Shown here piece after piece: positions 1 through 13,075 of a stretch of 64,000 nucleotides of DNA. The stretch comes from Ptychodera flava. Taxonomy: Eukaryota > Hemichordata > Enteropneusta > Ptychoderidae. Below the pieces are notes generated by a model. It was not told the origin of the DNA. It worked only from the letters and a program-made list of their open reading frames with translations, and searched no databases. The stretch's first letter is position 1; every line of letters starts with the position of its first letter. Location: contig NC_091928.1 of the NCBI RefSeq assembly GCF_041260155.1, positions 44,179,637 through 44,243,636 of the forward strand, given 5' to 3'. Both the position numbers and the translations under genes were made by a program.

Positions 1-1700
1 CTTTTTGTGTTTTTTTTCCTTTTATATGTATGATACATTTTTCTGGAAATGTTGTGGCCAGTGTTTGACCGCCCTGAACCCTTTGAAAATGCATATTTAG
101 AAATAAAAATATTTCGGAAGAAAAAAATTCCGGCCGACCTACCTACCCTATTTTTGAAAACCACGTTATCGAAACAGCCAGTTTTTATTTTTTTGCCTAA
201 CAATCTAAGGCACGTTTGTACAGATTCAAACTTTCAATCATTATGAGAGTTAATGATGTATTTATTTTCATTTAAATATTATTCCGACGAACCTCTCACC
301 GCAACTGTCTAGCAATCGAATTAAAACATCACTTTGAACCCGGTGTTTCAGTTGAGTAAAAAAATTTGCCCATTCTCTATGAACAAAACTTCTTCATTTG
401 TAAAGGCGAGTGTCAGGATTATAAAAGCAGCACAGAATAGATCCTTTTCACCTACGATTCTATCTGCACTTCAAGCTTGCAGCTCGTGTAGCATTACCAT
501 AACCCCTACATTCAGTATAAATTATCACGTTTTGTACACAGACTACTTAAACGCAGAGTAGAATCTCGTTTGCAGATTAATTCAAATGTACTTTCCCCCA
601 GGTCATGAGTGCGTCTTGTGATTGGATGAGAGCTAAGCATTTTAAAATAAAAATTTGAATATAAAACACGCAAACATGACACAGACTTTTAGAATGAGTC
701 AATCAAAAGGCGTAACCTTTTGATGACGTGAGACGGCTTCTTAGCCATCATTCAAAGAATTTAATGACCTTCCGATAAAATTTATCACCGCGTAGAGTCA
801 TCAAGTTTCAAAGAAATAAACCTGGCTGGGTGAACTAAATGAAGTATTTGTATGGAAAGACATCATTCCTTCAGTATATTTGAGCATTTTGCTATTTTGT
901 TTTCTGTCTGTCTTCCTCGCCTTGCTTCTAGCGTTTACACGTTCACTGGAAATCTCTATAACAAAGGCAGTGAACGGAAGATAACCCACGCCAGCTGATG
1001 AGCGAATGCATCTCTTCCAATGTGAACGCTGAAGAAAAAAAAATAAAAATATGTCACTTCGCACAAATCTAGACGAAACAGGACACGAATAATGTATGCT
1101 CGTGCGCCCAACGCCGACAAACATTATAGTTTTACGCGATATTTACCCGAGCATTGATTATCTCACGTATTGGTCACACGGCGCCCGAGCATCGTGAGGT
1201 CTATCGGGAGAACCGCCGACAGATGATACTTGGGAAATCGTGACACCACGATAAAGGACGAGTTCAGTGTATCGCACGTTTCCCTCATGGTTCCGGTTGG
1301 TCCTTTTTTGGCGGATTTCACTTTGAAAGACTAGAATACGGAATTATTGAACCTCTTTGCAAACTCAATCGAAGAAATAGCGATAGTGCATCATATAACC
1401 TACACATTTTATCAGTTTCTCATAACGCAATCGCCACAGGAGGCGCGTCTCATAGTAATCATAACAGCGATATGTTACACATACATTTAGTGCAAGTGAG
1501 TATCATCATAAGTGTGATCTGTGATTATCTAGCCTTAATGTTGCGTTAAAGTGTCTCTACAAATAATGCAAAGCATAGTGTCTTATATTGTCACTAACAT
1601 GCAAAATTGAATATTTAATGAGACCTCTGACAACACAGGAGCACATATTATGTACTTCTCTCCACTAATGTACATAGGAGTGGCCTTCATTAGGAAACGT
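1..1700. other. Gene-free stretch
   Basis: No open frame here has splice sites or a recognisable domain. The open frames on both strands are short and AT-rich. I see no transposon ends or tandem repeats in this stretch. Confidence 0.5.
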
Positions 1701-2012
1701 TGGCTGTAAAATGAAAATAAATCAGGTTTAAATATTTTCAATATGCTCTCACTTGACTTGCTTATGTACAATATGCAATGTGTAACTCATTTGTGGAGTA
1801 TTTAATATGCCGATTTTCATGTTCTTGTTGGTTGTTTGTATAGGCTGCAGCAACCTTATATTGAAGTGCACACTCCACATCTGAGGCACATCGCAGATGA
1901 CTAGAAAGCTGAGGCCATGGGCGATGCCTACGAGAGATTTTCAGTGAGAGAGTGCCAAGTAATGAAAAATCAGGTTTAAATATTTTCAATATGCTCTCAC
2001 TTGACTTGCTTA

Positions 2013-3322
2013 GGGAGCCTTCAGTAATTACAGGGGGGTGGGCCGGGGGAATTTCGCGAACACCTGTACCGTAAAATGTGACCCCCCCCAATCCTCCTGT
2101 CTAAAATGTGACCCTCCCCCTTGTCCGACATTCTAAAACTTGACCCTCCCCCCCCCCAACCACTGCGGTATTCTCCCGGGAATAACTGAAACAGTATCAG
2201 CTAATTTACATAACAATTGGTCATTGTTATGTTAGGGACAAATTACAGAGGGGAGGGCTGGTGTTTTGGAGGGACAGTCGCAATTTATCACGCAAGAATT
2301 TTTGAAGAGATATGGTATTTCATACAGTTTAGGGAGGGTCACCATATTTTGTGCAACTATAAGAAGGCAAGATGTAGCTGATTTAGTGCTTCATCCAAAA
2401 ATATCAAATCATAATACATGGGAGTCTATCAGGCAAATTATTGACAATTTACCCCCACAAAACATGCTATATCTATATTTTATATATGTTTGATAATGTA
2501 TTTAAATGTACTTTGCTTGAATAGGGAAGTAAAATGAACTTTTGTGTACAAGAAATTGATTTCTGAATTTCATCTAAAAAGTTGGTTCACTATCCATGGT
2601 GTTTATGATGAAATTATGAATAGTTTTTTCCAATACAAAAATAGGTAAATCTTTGCATTTGTGTACTCTTGATTATTGATATTAATTTTCTTGATAAGAC
2701 TAGAATGGTTACAAGTCCATGGTTGTGCAAGAAATTTGATTTTGGAATTTCACCAAAATGTCGATTCACTGTGCATTGGGGTCTATGATGAAACTATGAA
2801 TAATTTTTTTTCAGTACAAAATTAGATAAATCTGTGCATTTATGTATGCTTGATTATTCAGATTATTGTTCTTGATTAGACTAGAGTGGTTACAAGTCTA
2901 TGTTTGTGCAAGAAATATGATTTCGGAATTTCACCAAAATGTCCATACACTATGCATTGGGGTCTATGATGAAACTATGAATAATTTTTTTCAGTACAAA
3001 ATTAGATAAATCTGTGCATTTATGTATGCTTGATTATTCACATTATTGTTCTTGATAAGACTAGAGTGGTTACAAGTCTATGGTTTTGTAAGAAATTTGA
3101 TTTTGGAATTTCACCAAAATATCAATTCACTATGCATGGCGTTTTTAAGTGTGTGCGTATTTTGTTGGTGATTTCCTATTCAGGAAATATCACACGACAA
3201 TCAAAGTTTTGGCCATAATATCAGCTTCTGTCAAAAGTGACCCTCCCCCCAAGATAGGTTTCTAAAAGTGACCCTCCCCCCAATTCCCCCGCCCACCCCA
3301 CCCTGTAATTACTGAAGGCCCC
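2013..3322. mobile_element. MITE family 1, complete copy, PIF/Harbinger-like
   Basis: The ends are inverted repeats of about 22 bp with one mismatch (left GGGAGCCTTCAGTAATTACA; right end is its complement with GGGGCC). Both sides carry the 3-bp direct repeat TTA (2010-2012 and 3323-3325), typical of PIF/Harbinger insertions. There is no transposase. Next to each end are short C-rich modules of the type GTGACCCTCCCCC, and the middle consists of 180-bp tandem repeats. Related copies lie at 15480, 21108, 41620, 44900, 50646 and 59099. Confidence 0.8.
2631..3130. repeat. 180-bp internal satellite of MITE family 1
   Basis: The phrase around CAATACAAAAATAGG starts at 2631, then as CAGTACAAAATTAGA at 2811 and 2991, giving a spacing of 180 bp. 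Each monomer contains ATGATGAAACTATGAATA, CATTTATGTATGCTTGATT and GTTACAAGTCTATG. The same monomer occurs in every copy of the family and without clear MITE 1 ends at 31265-31620. Confidence 0.85.
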
Positions 3323-3754
3323 TTATGTACAATGTGTAACTCATTTGTGGAGTATTTAATATGCCGATTTTCATGTTCTTGTTGGTTGTTTGTATAGGCT
3401 GCAGCAACCTTATATTGAAGTGCACACTCCACATCTGAGGCACATCGCAGATGACTAGAAAGCTGAGGTCATGGACGATGCCTACGAGAGATTTTCCAGG
3501 AGAGAGCGCCAAGTATGATGGAAGTTGGTGTTGCACGGACCAACCATGATAGTTAGCGCTACGAAATAGAGATAGACCGACGCACAATGATTTCAAACGG
3601 ATATACAAACAGAGCCTTTACTGATTATAACTATCATGGTCACACAAGTCTTGTGTAATGTAACTGTATCCAGATTTTGTAACTCCTCAAGAAAAACTCG
3701 TAATTAAAGGTCCGGTAATGATATTTTCGTGGAATTTTGACCTGTCGTCTGCTG

Positions 3755-6700
3755 TCACTTTTTGGCGGTGAGAATCCAGGTCGGAGATTTGAAGCACAGT
3801 CTCCCTTCCTCGTCTCTGTTGTTGACTTCGATGAGCTTTTGGTATGCGTCCTCGATGAATTCACTCTTTCTGTCCGACGGTATGTGTCGTATTTGTTCAA
3901 ACTGGACATCGATGTAGTCTGGAGAGGAAAACGCATCAATCCACACAACTTACTTTTCAGCATGAACGACGTTTTGGGGTATCGCGGGATAGGTGCTTCT
4001 CAAAAACAAAATGAACCGTCCCTTTACAAGACACTTTTCTGAGATAAAAATGCGTCTTCTCATCATGGTAAATGAAGGAAGTTTTAGTTTAAAAAATCTT
4101 GCCAGAGTAATCAAGCAGTTTCCATGGGAACTATACTACGCATGGCTGTCAGATAACGGGTGACTCTCCTCGATAGAGGGCGTAATTCATAGACAACATT
4201 GAAGCTGGAAATACTTGTATGCGAAGGTCGCCTATTTCGAGTTACAAACAAGATTCCTGAAAGTTATAAATTTTCTTACTTCTGAAATCCTCTTCAGTGC
4301 AATTTCCATAGTTGAAATAATACGTCTCCACTATACTGGCCTCTGAAAAACCACACTCAATAGCAAGTTGCTCTAGTTGTTTACTGGTTCCACGATACAG
4401 CAATGCAGAGTACACATCGTAATTATAATTCTATTCAGGAAGAGGAATAATTTCAAATAATTATTTAAACATCTCCCCTTATTCAATTTCCCTCCCAATT
4501 TAATAAGTAAACAAATATTGAAAAGTTTTCTACAAATTTCTACGGTCCTGACATCGTTTAATGTGAATCTTGACATTCCTTGGGGGCACTTGTATACATT
4601 GACACGGAGTCAAGTACACATAATTTGAACGTTTTTATGCAGATGCACCATTTTCATTATTTTCACAAAACATTCTACGGTATAACGCACTACAGCTTTA
4701 TATGCACTACTTTCATGGCGTAAGGACCGTAAAAACACTACAGCAAATAAGGAGCCGTGGACAATTAAGGTGGTTGGAAAGGCTAGAGCGTCAGTTATAA
4801 ATTTCAACAAAACTATTAAAATATAAAAGTAGTCAACATTCTCTGTGGAATAAAAAAAAACTAGACATTTGGGCACAAAGGCATTGCAGAGTTATAGCCT
4901 GTTAAAACTTCTGAAAAACTGACCAAATAAGAAGAAGTTGGGGAGTCCTAAGTGTATTAACTATGGTAGAGGTCCCCTAGCTTTTAATAAAATGTTTGAA
5001 ATGGGAAAGTCATTATTTGCTGTTTTCCAGGAGAGTTTGACAAGGCGGTGCTGGCATTCAGAGTGAGTGACTGCTATTGTAAATGCATTTTTAGATTCTT
5101 TGAGTGTCAAAGAGGTGTCAAAAGTGAGATTAACCAAAATAAACTGCTCTATGACTTCAAAAGAGGGGTGCAAATATGGCTTGTTTTCAACATTTTTGAC
5201 AGAATAACAGTTTTCCTACATAATTGTATACCAATTTAATCCAACTTTGAAATGAGGTATGGACATGGAATTTTTACCGCCTAACCACCACCATAGTTTG
5301 GCCTAACCTATTGTTATCGATGGTGATTTATGACCTGTTTACAGGGAATTGGGGTCAACAAGCTGCATGTCAAACATTATTGCCTATATAATGGGCGAGG
5401 GAGTGATAGGTCTATTTCGATTGTAGCACAGTGTATGCAGGGTATTCTATAAGTGTTGAAACATTTTAGTTTTTTTGAAATATTGATTTACCAAACACCT
5501 GCCAGTAGTTTAAAATTTAAGTAACCCATTCAAGCAATTTATAGTATTAAAGGAAGTTCAAATCACAATTTTAAATTTATCGTATGACTTTTGCACTTTC
5601 AAATTTCTTTGGAGTTGTGGTCAAATGCAATGGTCTTTGTTTGGCATGAATGTTTTTACTTTTCACGACCCCTATTATAAATCATCCTGTGGGGATTTTT
5701 ATAACACGATTGGAACTAATTTGGGATAATTGGATGGTGAAGTAATGCCAATTTAATCCACAAATATAATCTCATCCGTTTTTCTTTTTACAGTAAACAC
5801 TTGTTTTTATGAGTAATTTGTAATATTGCAACATTTAGCTACACGCACCTAAAACTTTTGGGAAATTTGAAAAATATGAAAATCCAATTATCCCAAATTA
5901 GTTCCAATCGTGTTTTATGCAGACATCACTCAACCTTAGTCAATGGTTTCCACTTTGGATGATCCGACATGTACTGACTGATAGTTTCAAGAGTTCCAAA
6001 CTCGTTGCCATGGTGAAACCTCATCAGAAAGTATCCACCGGGTCGCAGGCACCAACAGACATTCTGGAAGAAAGCTCTCTTGTCATCGATAAATTGGAAC
6101 GTTGCCGTCGACAGGGCTTTGGTGAAGCCACTCTTCCATTTTGGTTTCAGAGTCGAAGCATCGGTTGCGTCAGCTACTTCATAAGTAGTTTTGCCATCTT
6201 CAAAGTTTACCTGCCTTGCAACGTCGATATACTCTTTACTTTTGTCATAGCCTGAAATGGCAATTTCATTGATATGACAATGACTTAGACAATCTTTCTC
6301 AGATATCCCTATTATTTAGAATCTTTTGTGAGTGATCGTAGATCCATCGTATATACTTTGATGCGCACGTCGCTCGGATCACATACAAGCGTGCATACAC
6401 ACAGGCAGGCATGTACCCATAATACCCATGAAAGCCTGACGTACCTGCAAGAGCCAACAGTCAAACCTTATAAGAAAAGTTACACTTATTTCTCAGGCTT
6501 TGGTCATAATGTGATCGGTTGAGACGTGTCACCTTGGACTTGCTTATTCATCAATTGCTGAACCAAATTCTGTTGACAGGTGATTTTATGTTCGTGCAGC
6601 TACTTAAAATTGTTTTGACAGCTAATATCAACCTATGTCACCCCAATGATGAACTCATTATTGTGTATTGCAATCTTTAAATTAGCATAGGGACCTAGGT

Positions 6701-7190
6701 TGCTACTTGTCTATATAAGCTTTTACATTCCACTGTGTTTGTCTCCAAATTATCTGCATTTTGTGTGTGTTTCGGCTGGTGATACCTTTTGAAGGAGCAC
6801 ATTAAAGGACTGATTACATCGAGGTCGATCACAGTTGACTGATTAATTTTATGATTGATTGACTGATTGATTGATTGATTATCAAATTTTGAGGACAACA
6901 AATCAGATTTTTCTGCAAAGCAGGGCATGGGACTAAGTGACCTGGAATACCTGAGTAGGAGAAAAACTAAAAATTTCAGTCACTAAACCATTATCAATAC
7001 TACCTGTGATCGATTTAATATTTCCCCTGTCTGCAAGAAGCTTAGTAAAGGATCCAGTTCCACAGCCTATGTCCAGGACCACGTCATCGGGGCACCAGTC
7101 CAAACCTGACGACAGCCACTGCCAACAAGTGTCCAGCTGATTCTTGCGTAGCTCCGCATATTTGATTCCAGTATCGGTGGAAAAGTTCAT
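3755..7190 (-). CDS. Juvenile hormone acid methyltransferase-like SAM methyltransferase, copy F
   Basis: Four exons on the minus strand: 7190-7004, 6251-5935, 4430-4280, 3918-3755. All junctions are GT-AG, phases 1, 0, 1, and the frame is open for 272 aa. Residues 40-46 are the SAM-binding motif I (DIGCGTG), D65 (GYD) is the likely ribose-binding acid, DATD is at 90-93, and CLRPGG at 130-135 is the post-motif III turn. Exon 3 (CGFSEA) and exon 4 (RKSEFIEDAYQKLIE) match the C-terminal half of the JHAMT-like fold. The family methylates small carboxylic acids in insects; the substrate here is unknown. The protein should be cytosolic because no signal or membrane segment is seen. It is closest to copy E in exon 1 (LRKNQLDTCWQWLSSGLDW). 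A 212-bp MITE sits in intron 2. I found no copy of the leader exon upstream. Confidence 0.85.
5703..5914. mobile_element. Small MITE with 33-bp perfect inverted ends (family 3)
   Basis: Positions 5703-5735 and 5882-5914 are perfect inverted repeats (AACACGATTGGAACTAATTT and so on). The element lies in intron 2 of copy F, about 20 bp from the end of exon 2. The target duplication is unclear. The right half of the same element occupies the matching place in copy C (43063-43187). Confidence 0.8.
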
Positions 7191-8239
7191 GTTGGTTGGC
7201 TTGAAAGTATATAGGTCGCGTTCTGAAGGAAGTGTAGTGAACTTCCAATTTACCTGTTGTAAATAGAGCAGAGAATTTACTAGTCTGTCATTGTAATGAA
7301 CAAGAAGTCACAACAAAGAAAAGTGCGCCGATGCCTTTATCGTACGTTACGGAACGGCTTGTGTTCATTGGAAATCGGTCGGATATACCACTGAACAGAT
7401 ACATACCTCACTTCAATGAAAGAGTAACCACCATATGAGCGAACACAGTGGGCCGCCAATGAACAGAATGACCTTGTGACTTTAGGGGACGAGTGTGATT
7501 AATTCTTGCAGGGTCGAAAAGTTCATCTGCAGCACAATCTGTTCCGACTTCACCAAATGTTTTGTTTGTCCAGTGTATGTAGTTGTGCCAATATCGGACA
7601 GGTTTGCAACTGGGCCGGTGAATCGAGTTCTGAAGGCGTCACGTGAATCACAGGATCTTTTTAAAACTGAGCTACTTCATGCGGACGTCTATGGTGAGCA
7701 TGCGACCAGCGAGGCGTAGTGTATGTCCTTTGCACCCCTTGTTTTTTGTGGACCCCCTAGCATGGTAACAAACATAACACCAATAAACCTTCGGAGTACG
7801 TCGGCTGAAAATTGGAAACGGTCGTGAAACGTCGGATTCTGAGAGTCCATTCCATATGTTTCCGTAGATTTTGCAGTTTTCGTGCATAAATTTTCAATTT
7901 GAAAGTAAAATATCTACCCCTGACATTTTAATATCGTGTTTTAAAGTGTTACTGAAAGGTTTGCCAATGCCATAGTGCACCCGTGTGTGTTACTATCTGA
8001 TATGTGTTATATGCCGCTATTCGCGTATATATAGTGGTTTTACGTTACAAATAAACAGGGATAGGGTCTTGAAATACCCCATATTTACAATCAGTTGATC
8101 CCACCGCTATCTAGTAGGTCACGTATCACTATTTCATTACTTTCTCTCTTTCATCATTCTGATGGTCGTCCTCTATGACCTCAATACACTGAAAAATAGT
8201 GACTGCTTTTGTCATAGAAACTCTTTATTGACTGTCATC
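7191..8239. other. 5' flank of copy F, no gene seen
   Basis: This is upstream of the minus-strand start codon at 7190. It does not contain the leader exon seen upstream of the other copies, and I recognise no repeat or coding exon in it. Confidence 0.4.
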
Positions 8240-8565
8240 TACCAAGCTGATGGATATCTTTGGGCATAATCCATATGCAGTTTTTCCCTCTCCTAAGTTT
8301 ACCTGCCTTGCCATGTCGATAAACTCGTCACGTTTTTTATAGACTTGATCAGTAAATCAAGAAACAGAGTCAATTTCTAGACTTCTCATATACTTGTGTA
8401 GAAAGTATAATCATAGGGGTTGAAAAAGAGACTTCACCTCCATGGTGTAATCATATGTGAATATTTACAATTGTACACGGGATGTGTGTGTGTGTGCATG
8501 AAAACATCAGGGCCTCAGCAAAAGTCTACAGAGAACCACTGCCAACAAGAGTAAAATTGGATTCA
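8240..8565 (-). pseudogene. Relic methyltransferase gene (pieces of exons 1 and 2)
   Basis: On the minus strand 8287-8345 reads GAGTTTATCGACATGGCAAG followed by GCAGGTAAACTT, a clear match to the start of exon 2 (EFIDVARQVN). Similarity fades towards 8240 with changes that break the frame. At about 8510-8565 the minus strand reads CTTGTTGGCAGTGG and then GCCCTGATG in the same order as exon 1 of copy F. The two pieces are less than 250 bp apart, so most of intron 1 is gone. No exon 3 or 4 was found next to them. This is an old dead copy between E and F. Confidence 0.65.
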
Positions 8566-9960
8566 AACTAGAGTCCAGCCAAGTTATGTATGAGCTCCCG
8601 ATAGGACAGTCCATTCGTTAGAAAGCGTGCTGCATAACTCAAGATGTGTTTGTGAGGTCGAAAACCAAATCAACTTTCCCTCTTGTACATAGACTTTGTT
8701 ATAATATGATGATATCGCACTAGTGGTCGTAACGTTTCTTTCTCCTCCTTTTGTATCTACACCATTATCACCATCATTTGCACCATTATTTACACCATCA
8801 ACGGGTGTCAAGCCCATTTTACAGGCTGTGAGGACACTCTAACACACTACTCAACTGTGCAATCCACGTCTCGAACTCTCCGTTCCTTTTATTGTTGATT
8901 TGATATTCCTTTCACGCGCAAACAAAGCATGTTAACACACAGCTGTCGATTTAGAATAAATGGGACATGTATAGGGAATGCAAAAAAACCTACGTTTCGT
9001 CAACCATGTTACTATTATGACATTCGAACCATACCTGTGTTGGTAATGTAAGGTGAAAAAGTTCGATCGCCTAGCCTCACGACCTTTTTTCACTTTTTTG
9101 CCTTCACAGTCTCCACACTGCCCTATTGCAAAGTTAGAGACTAACTTCTAACCATATCGACCGACGGTTATTATTATACAGGAAAATTGTCTACAAGGGC
9201 GAACTCAAAGGAGCGTGGACTTTTAGCGAACATAGTGGATTGAACTCCGGACAATGTCATACTCGATTTTGAAGGCGTTAGATCGATGACAGGTGACAAA
9301 TGCTGCGCTGTTTCGTTTGGACTGTTTATTCTTCTTTGGCTGCTTCGGTATCTTATTAACGGTATCATACAATTAGGTGACGGTGAATATTTCTGCCTGT
9401 TATTGTTTAACACTGAGAGAGAATATCTCATATTCCGCTTGTGTTTTTAAGTCGAACATCGCACTTTTTAACATTCTATGGTAAGTACACTAAGACACTA
9501 TGGTTGGTACGAATTCAATAACAATAAGTTTCACCAAATAATGGGGTTTCAAACATAAATCCCATTTCAAACTTTTACACTGGAAGATAAATAAACTTGA
9601 ACCTATACAGTACTTCCTGGATAACGCTATATCGCATTTCATTGTACAACAAGTCTGAGTAGTACCGGGGGAAACTGCCCAAAGCAAATGAGACAAAGTA
9701 GTGCTATTTAACAAATCTGCGGCAGATGTCAGCGAGACGTGAAGATGAAAAGCAGACGTGGCTATTACAAACATGTCATACGCTTGCTGCTCAAAATATA
9801 AACAGGATAAGACAAGTCATGACAAGGACTTTACTCAATTTAATTTGACAACGCGTGTGTTACAACACGACAAGATTCAGACTATGTAACTCCATACGAA
9901 AATGTCGGAAAAAAGTTCGGGTGGTGTTATTTCAGTCGCATGTTCACCTGTCGTCTGCTG
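8566..9960. other. Intergenic, 3' flank of copy E
   Basis: No exon of either gene family is seen here. The open frame at 9174-9431 (minus) shows no family resemblance. Positions 9800-9950 show weak likeness to the 3' flanks of copies D and B (the ACAAGTCATGACA area), consistent with inherited 3' flank. Confidence 0.4.
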
Positions 9961-11227
9961 TCATTTTTTGGCGGTAAGAATCCAGGTCGGACATTTGATG
10001 CACAGTCTGTCCTGCTCGTCTCTTTCGTTGATTTCAACGAGCTTCTGATATGCGTCATCGATAAATTCCTTCTTTCTGTCGGCTGGTATGTGTTGGATCT
10101 GTTCAAACTGGATATCGATAAAGCCTACAGATAAAAATGCACTATGGTAAGCTTGTGACTGACTTATTGGCATGAATTTATAATTTTGTGACGGCGTACA
10201 ATAGGTATCAGGCACAAGCAACATACATGGCATCAAAATACAGCGTCGTAAAGAGAAACATCTGATTATACCTTATCATATTATTTTTTCCTGAAAAGAT
10301 AATAAACCTAGTTTCAGGGCAGGGCAAAGATAGACTTAACTACAGAGCTGATCAAAGCAAGGCAAGGGTGTTCGCTGGCTTTAGCTTGCTACACGAGAAA
10401 TTCATCTAGTTGCCTGGTCCACTTCTGCCGGTGGCTGCGCTGTGCTCACAACAACGGTCCGGCATGTGGCAGCCAATTTGTCAAGTTTCTGGTCAATTGA
10501 AGTCTCACTCTCGCTGTCTTTTGAATCATGGGGCAATAGTGGGCGTGCATCGGTAGGTATACTACTCTCTAACGAGATCAGCACGGTACACAGCTAGCGT
10601 GATTTCCTAAAACATTTCCGTACTCGGTATGTTTCGTCGATAGTTAAGACGCTGGAGCATATTTTGAACACAGAACAAAGCTAACATCACGAATGAACAC
10701 TGCCATCTATACATCTTGGATCTCTCAAACAAACTACTAGAGCATCAGATTGCTCGAAAAGGTAGCCAATGACAGCCATGGATAGAATGGCATATACCGA
10801 ACCCTTTTCTTGGCGACAGCGCAGCCATCAGCAAACACGAAGCGGAGAACCAGTCTCTACAGATCTAGGGGCAAAGTATTGAACAGAGGCTCATTACGCA
10901 AGCAAGTGCGGCCTGTGACCGAGTCACTGGCACAGACAATACATCTGAAGGTCGTGGATTTACATTTATTGAAAACGTCTTTTCCTTACTCTTGAAATCA
11001 TCTTCACTGCAGTTACCATAGTAATAACAGAACCGCTCTTCGATATGAGCTTCGGAAAACCCGCATTCGATAGCAAGCTGTTCTAGCTGCTCTCTGGTTC
11101 CTCGAAACAAACATGCGGCGTACACATCGTAGGTATAGTCCTAATAGCGAAGAGAGAAAGTAGTTACATAATAAAATAATGAAATAAGTTATAATCGTAT
11201 GTCCATCAGTCCTTGAAGTTTCGACGT

Positions 11228-11278
<51 letters not shown>

Positions 11279-13033
11279 CTCTAATGCCTTGTGTAGAAAA
11301 GAATGGTAATATGTCCTCACAATATATGACAGAAACTTCTACATCCACTGAAGAAATTAGGGAGTGGTTTTAGGGAGCATTCGTTTTCTACGGGGAGTGG
11401 GAGGTCGGTGGAAATCAGGGTGAGGTTGATTTTTACAAAATTTTTTCGGTGGGGGTCAAATTTTACAATCAATGATTGGAGGAGGGAGTCTAATTTTACG
11501 AAGGTTTGTATGGAGACGGCAAAAAAACTACACTATTTGAAGGGTCACTATTTTTCACCAGAGGCTTGAAGTGCAATAAATGAATCAAATCAGATTTTTT
11601 TTTGGAGGGGGGGAGGGCGGGGGTCATATTTTACGATTGATGTATTGGGGGGTCAAGTTTTATAAATTTGATTGGAAGGGGGTCGCTTTTTGCATATCAT
11701 TTGTAGCTTAAATTCCACCGACCTCCCCCTCCCCGTAAAAAATGCTCCCTTGTACACAGACATAATTTTGCTTGATTGCTTGACTCTTGTTTACATTTGA
11801 TGTAGGTATATTTATTTGTTTAAACAAGAGCATACCAAGATACAAAAAGGTCACTAAGTAAAATGATCTCAATTTCTGAACACAGTTCTTAAGATAGTAC
11901 GGAACAAGCATTCGTGCACAATAGTGATTTGTCGCACACCGACTTTTTATACGTGTTACGTCAGAATGAGAAGAAGGCTACGAATCTAACTACAAGCCCT
12001 AAATAGAGACGCCGTAATTGAGTAAATATGACAATACCTTAGTCAATGGTTTCCACTTTGGGTGATCCGACATGTACTGTCGCATGGTTTCAAGAGTTCC
12101 CATCACGTTCCCATGATGGAAATTCATCAGAAAGTATCCACCAGGTTTCAGGCACCAACAGGCGTTTTTGAAGAAAGCTTTCTTGTCGTCGATAAACTGG
12201 AACATTGCAATGGACATGGCTTTTGTGAAGGCGCTCTTCCATTCTGGTTTCAGAGTCGCAGCATCGGTTGCGTCAGCTACTTCGTAGATTGTTTTGCCCT
12301 CTTCAAAGTTTACCTGCCTTGCCACGTCGATAAATTCTTTACTTTTGTCATAGCCTGAGATGGAAAATGATTAATTTAATCAATTTCATTGAAAGAGCCA
12401 TCTGCAAGTATCCCGATATAAATCTCCTTTCCGTTTGTATAGCTGATGCAATGGCAAATCTATGTGCCGACACGAATATGCTGCATATGTTGGGATGGCT
12501 GGATGGATGGAAGGATTGATGGAAGGGAACAATGAAGGAGGATTGTTTGATGGATGATGCATGTGCATGCACTTCATTAATCCTAGTCAGGCAGTGTTGA
12601 CAGGCAGCCAGGTGTTTGGTATTCAACTTACTGTGTTGTGGTTGTGCAGCCAAACAGAGTACATCTGGAACCAATTTAGATTAAAGCGCAAATAATCGCA
12701 ACAAACAGTGGGACGAAATATATGCTGAATATTGGAAACGAAGGGGACATGTTGTAACAAGTTTACTGACGTTTATCAGATATGGACTGCACGTCATCGT
12801 GTTCCAGTTTGAGTATCTGGCTTTTGTTATCCCATTGTTATCCTTTCAACAAGGTTTTTTTGTCTCCGTGTCTGAGGGCATTGGAAAGGCGGATAGGGAT
12901 TATAATTAAAATCTAGTGCTCGGCGAATAAATTTGATATTGCACTCATTTTCATGCTGATAAATAAATGAAACACTTGGTCATTGGCAATACACAATGCA
13001 GTCTATTTATCAGTACAACGAGAGTTATCAATA

Positions 13034-13075
<42 letters not shown>

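Larger units (their letters stand above)
1721..3517. repeat. 248-bp tandem duplication interrupted by a MITE
   Basis: A unit of about 248 bp begins at 1721 (ATCAGGTTTAAATATTTTC) and begins again at 1969. The second unit is split by a transposon at 2013-3322 and resumes at 3323 with TTATGTACAATGTG. The first unit has the uninterrupted target (GCTTATGTACAAT at about 1762). The units are nearly identical, so the duplication is fairly recent and the insertion happened after it or in one unit only. Confidence 0.85.

Noticed and set aside
10402-10584. Open frame in intron 3 of copy E (DKLAATCRTVVVSTAQPPAE)
   Set aside because: Protein-like composition but no recognised domain, no splice context and no second copy in the window.
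12062-12358. Plus-strand frame over exon 2 of copy E, and similar frames at 5917, 38970, 52000 and 63439
   Set aside because: Each is the exact antisense of a methyltransferase exon 2; the minus strand has splice sites and family motifs.
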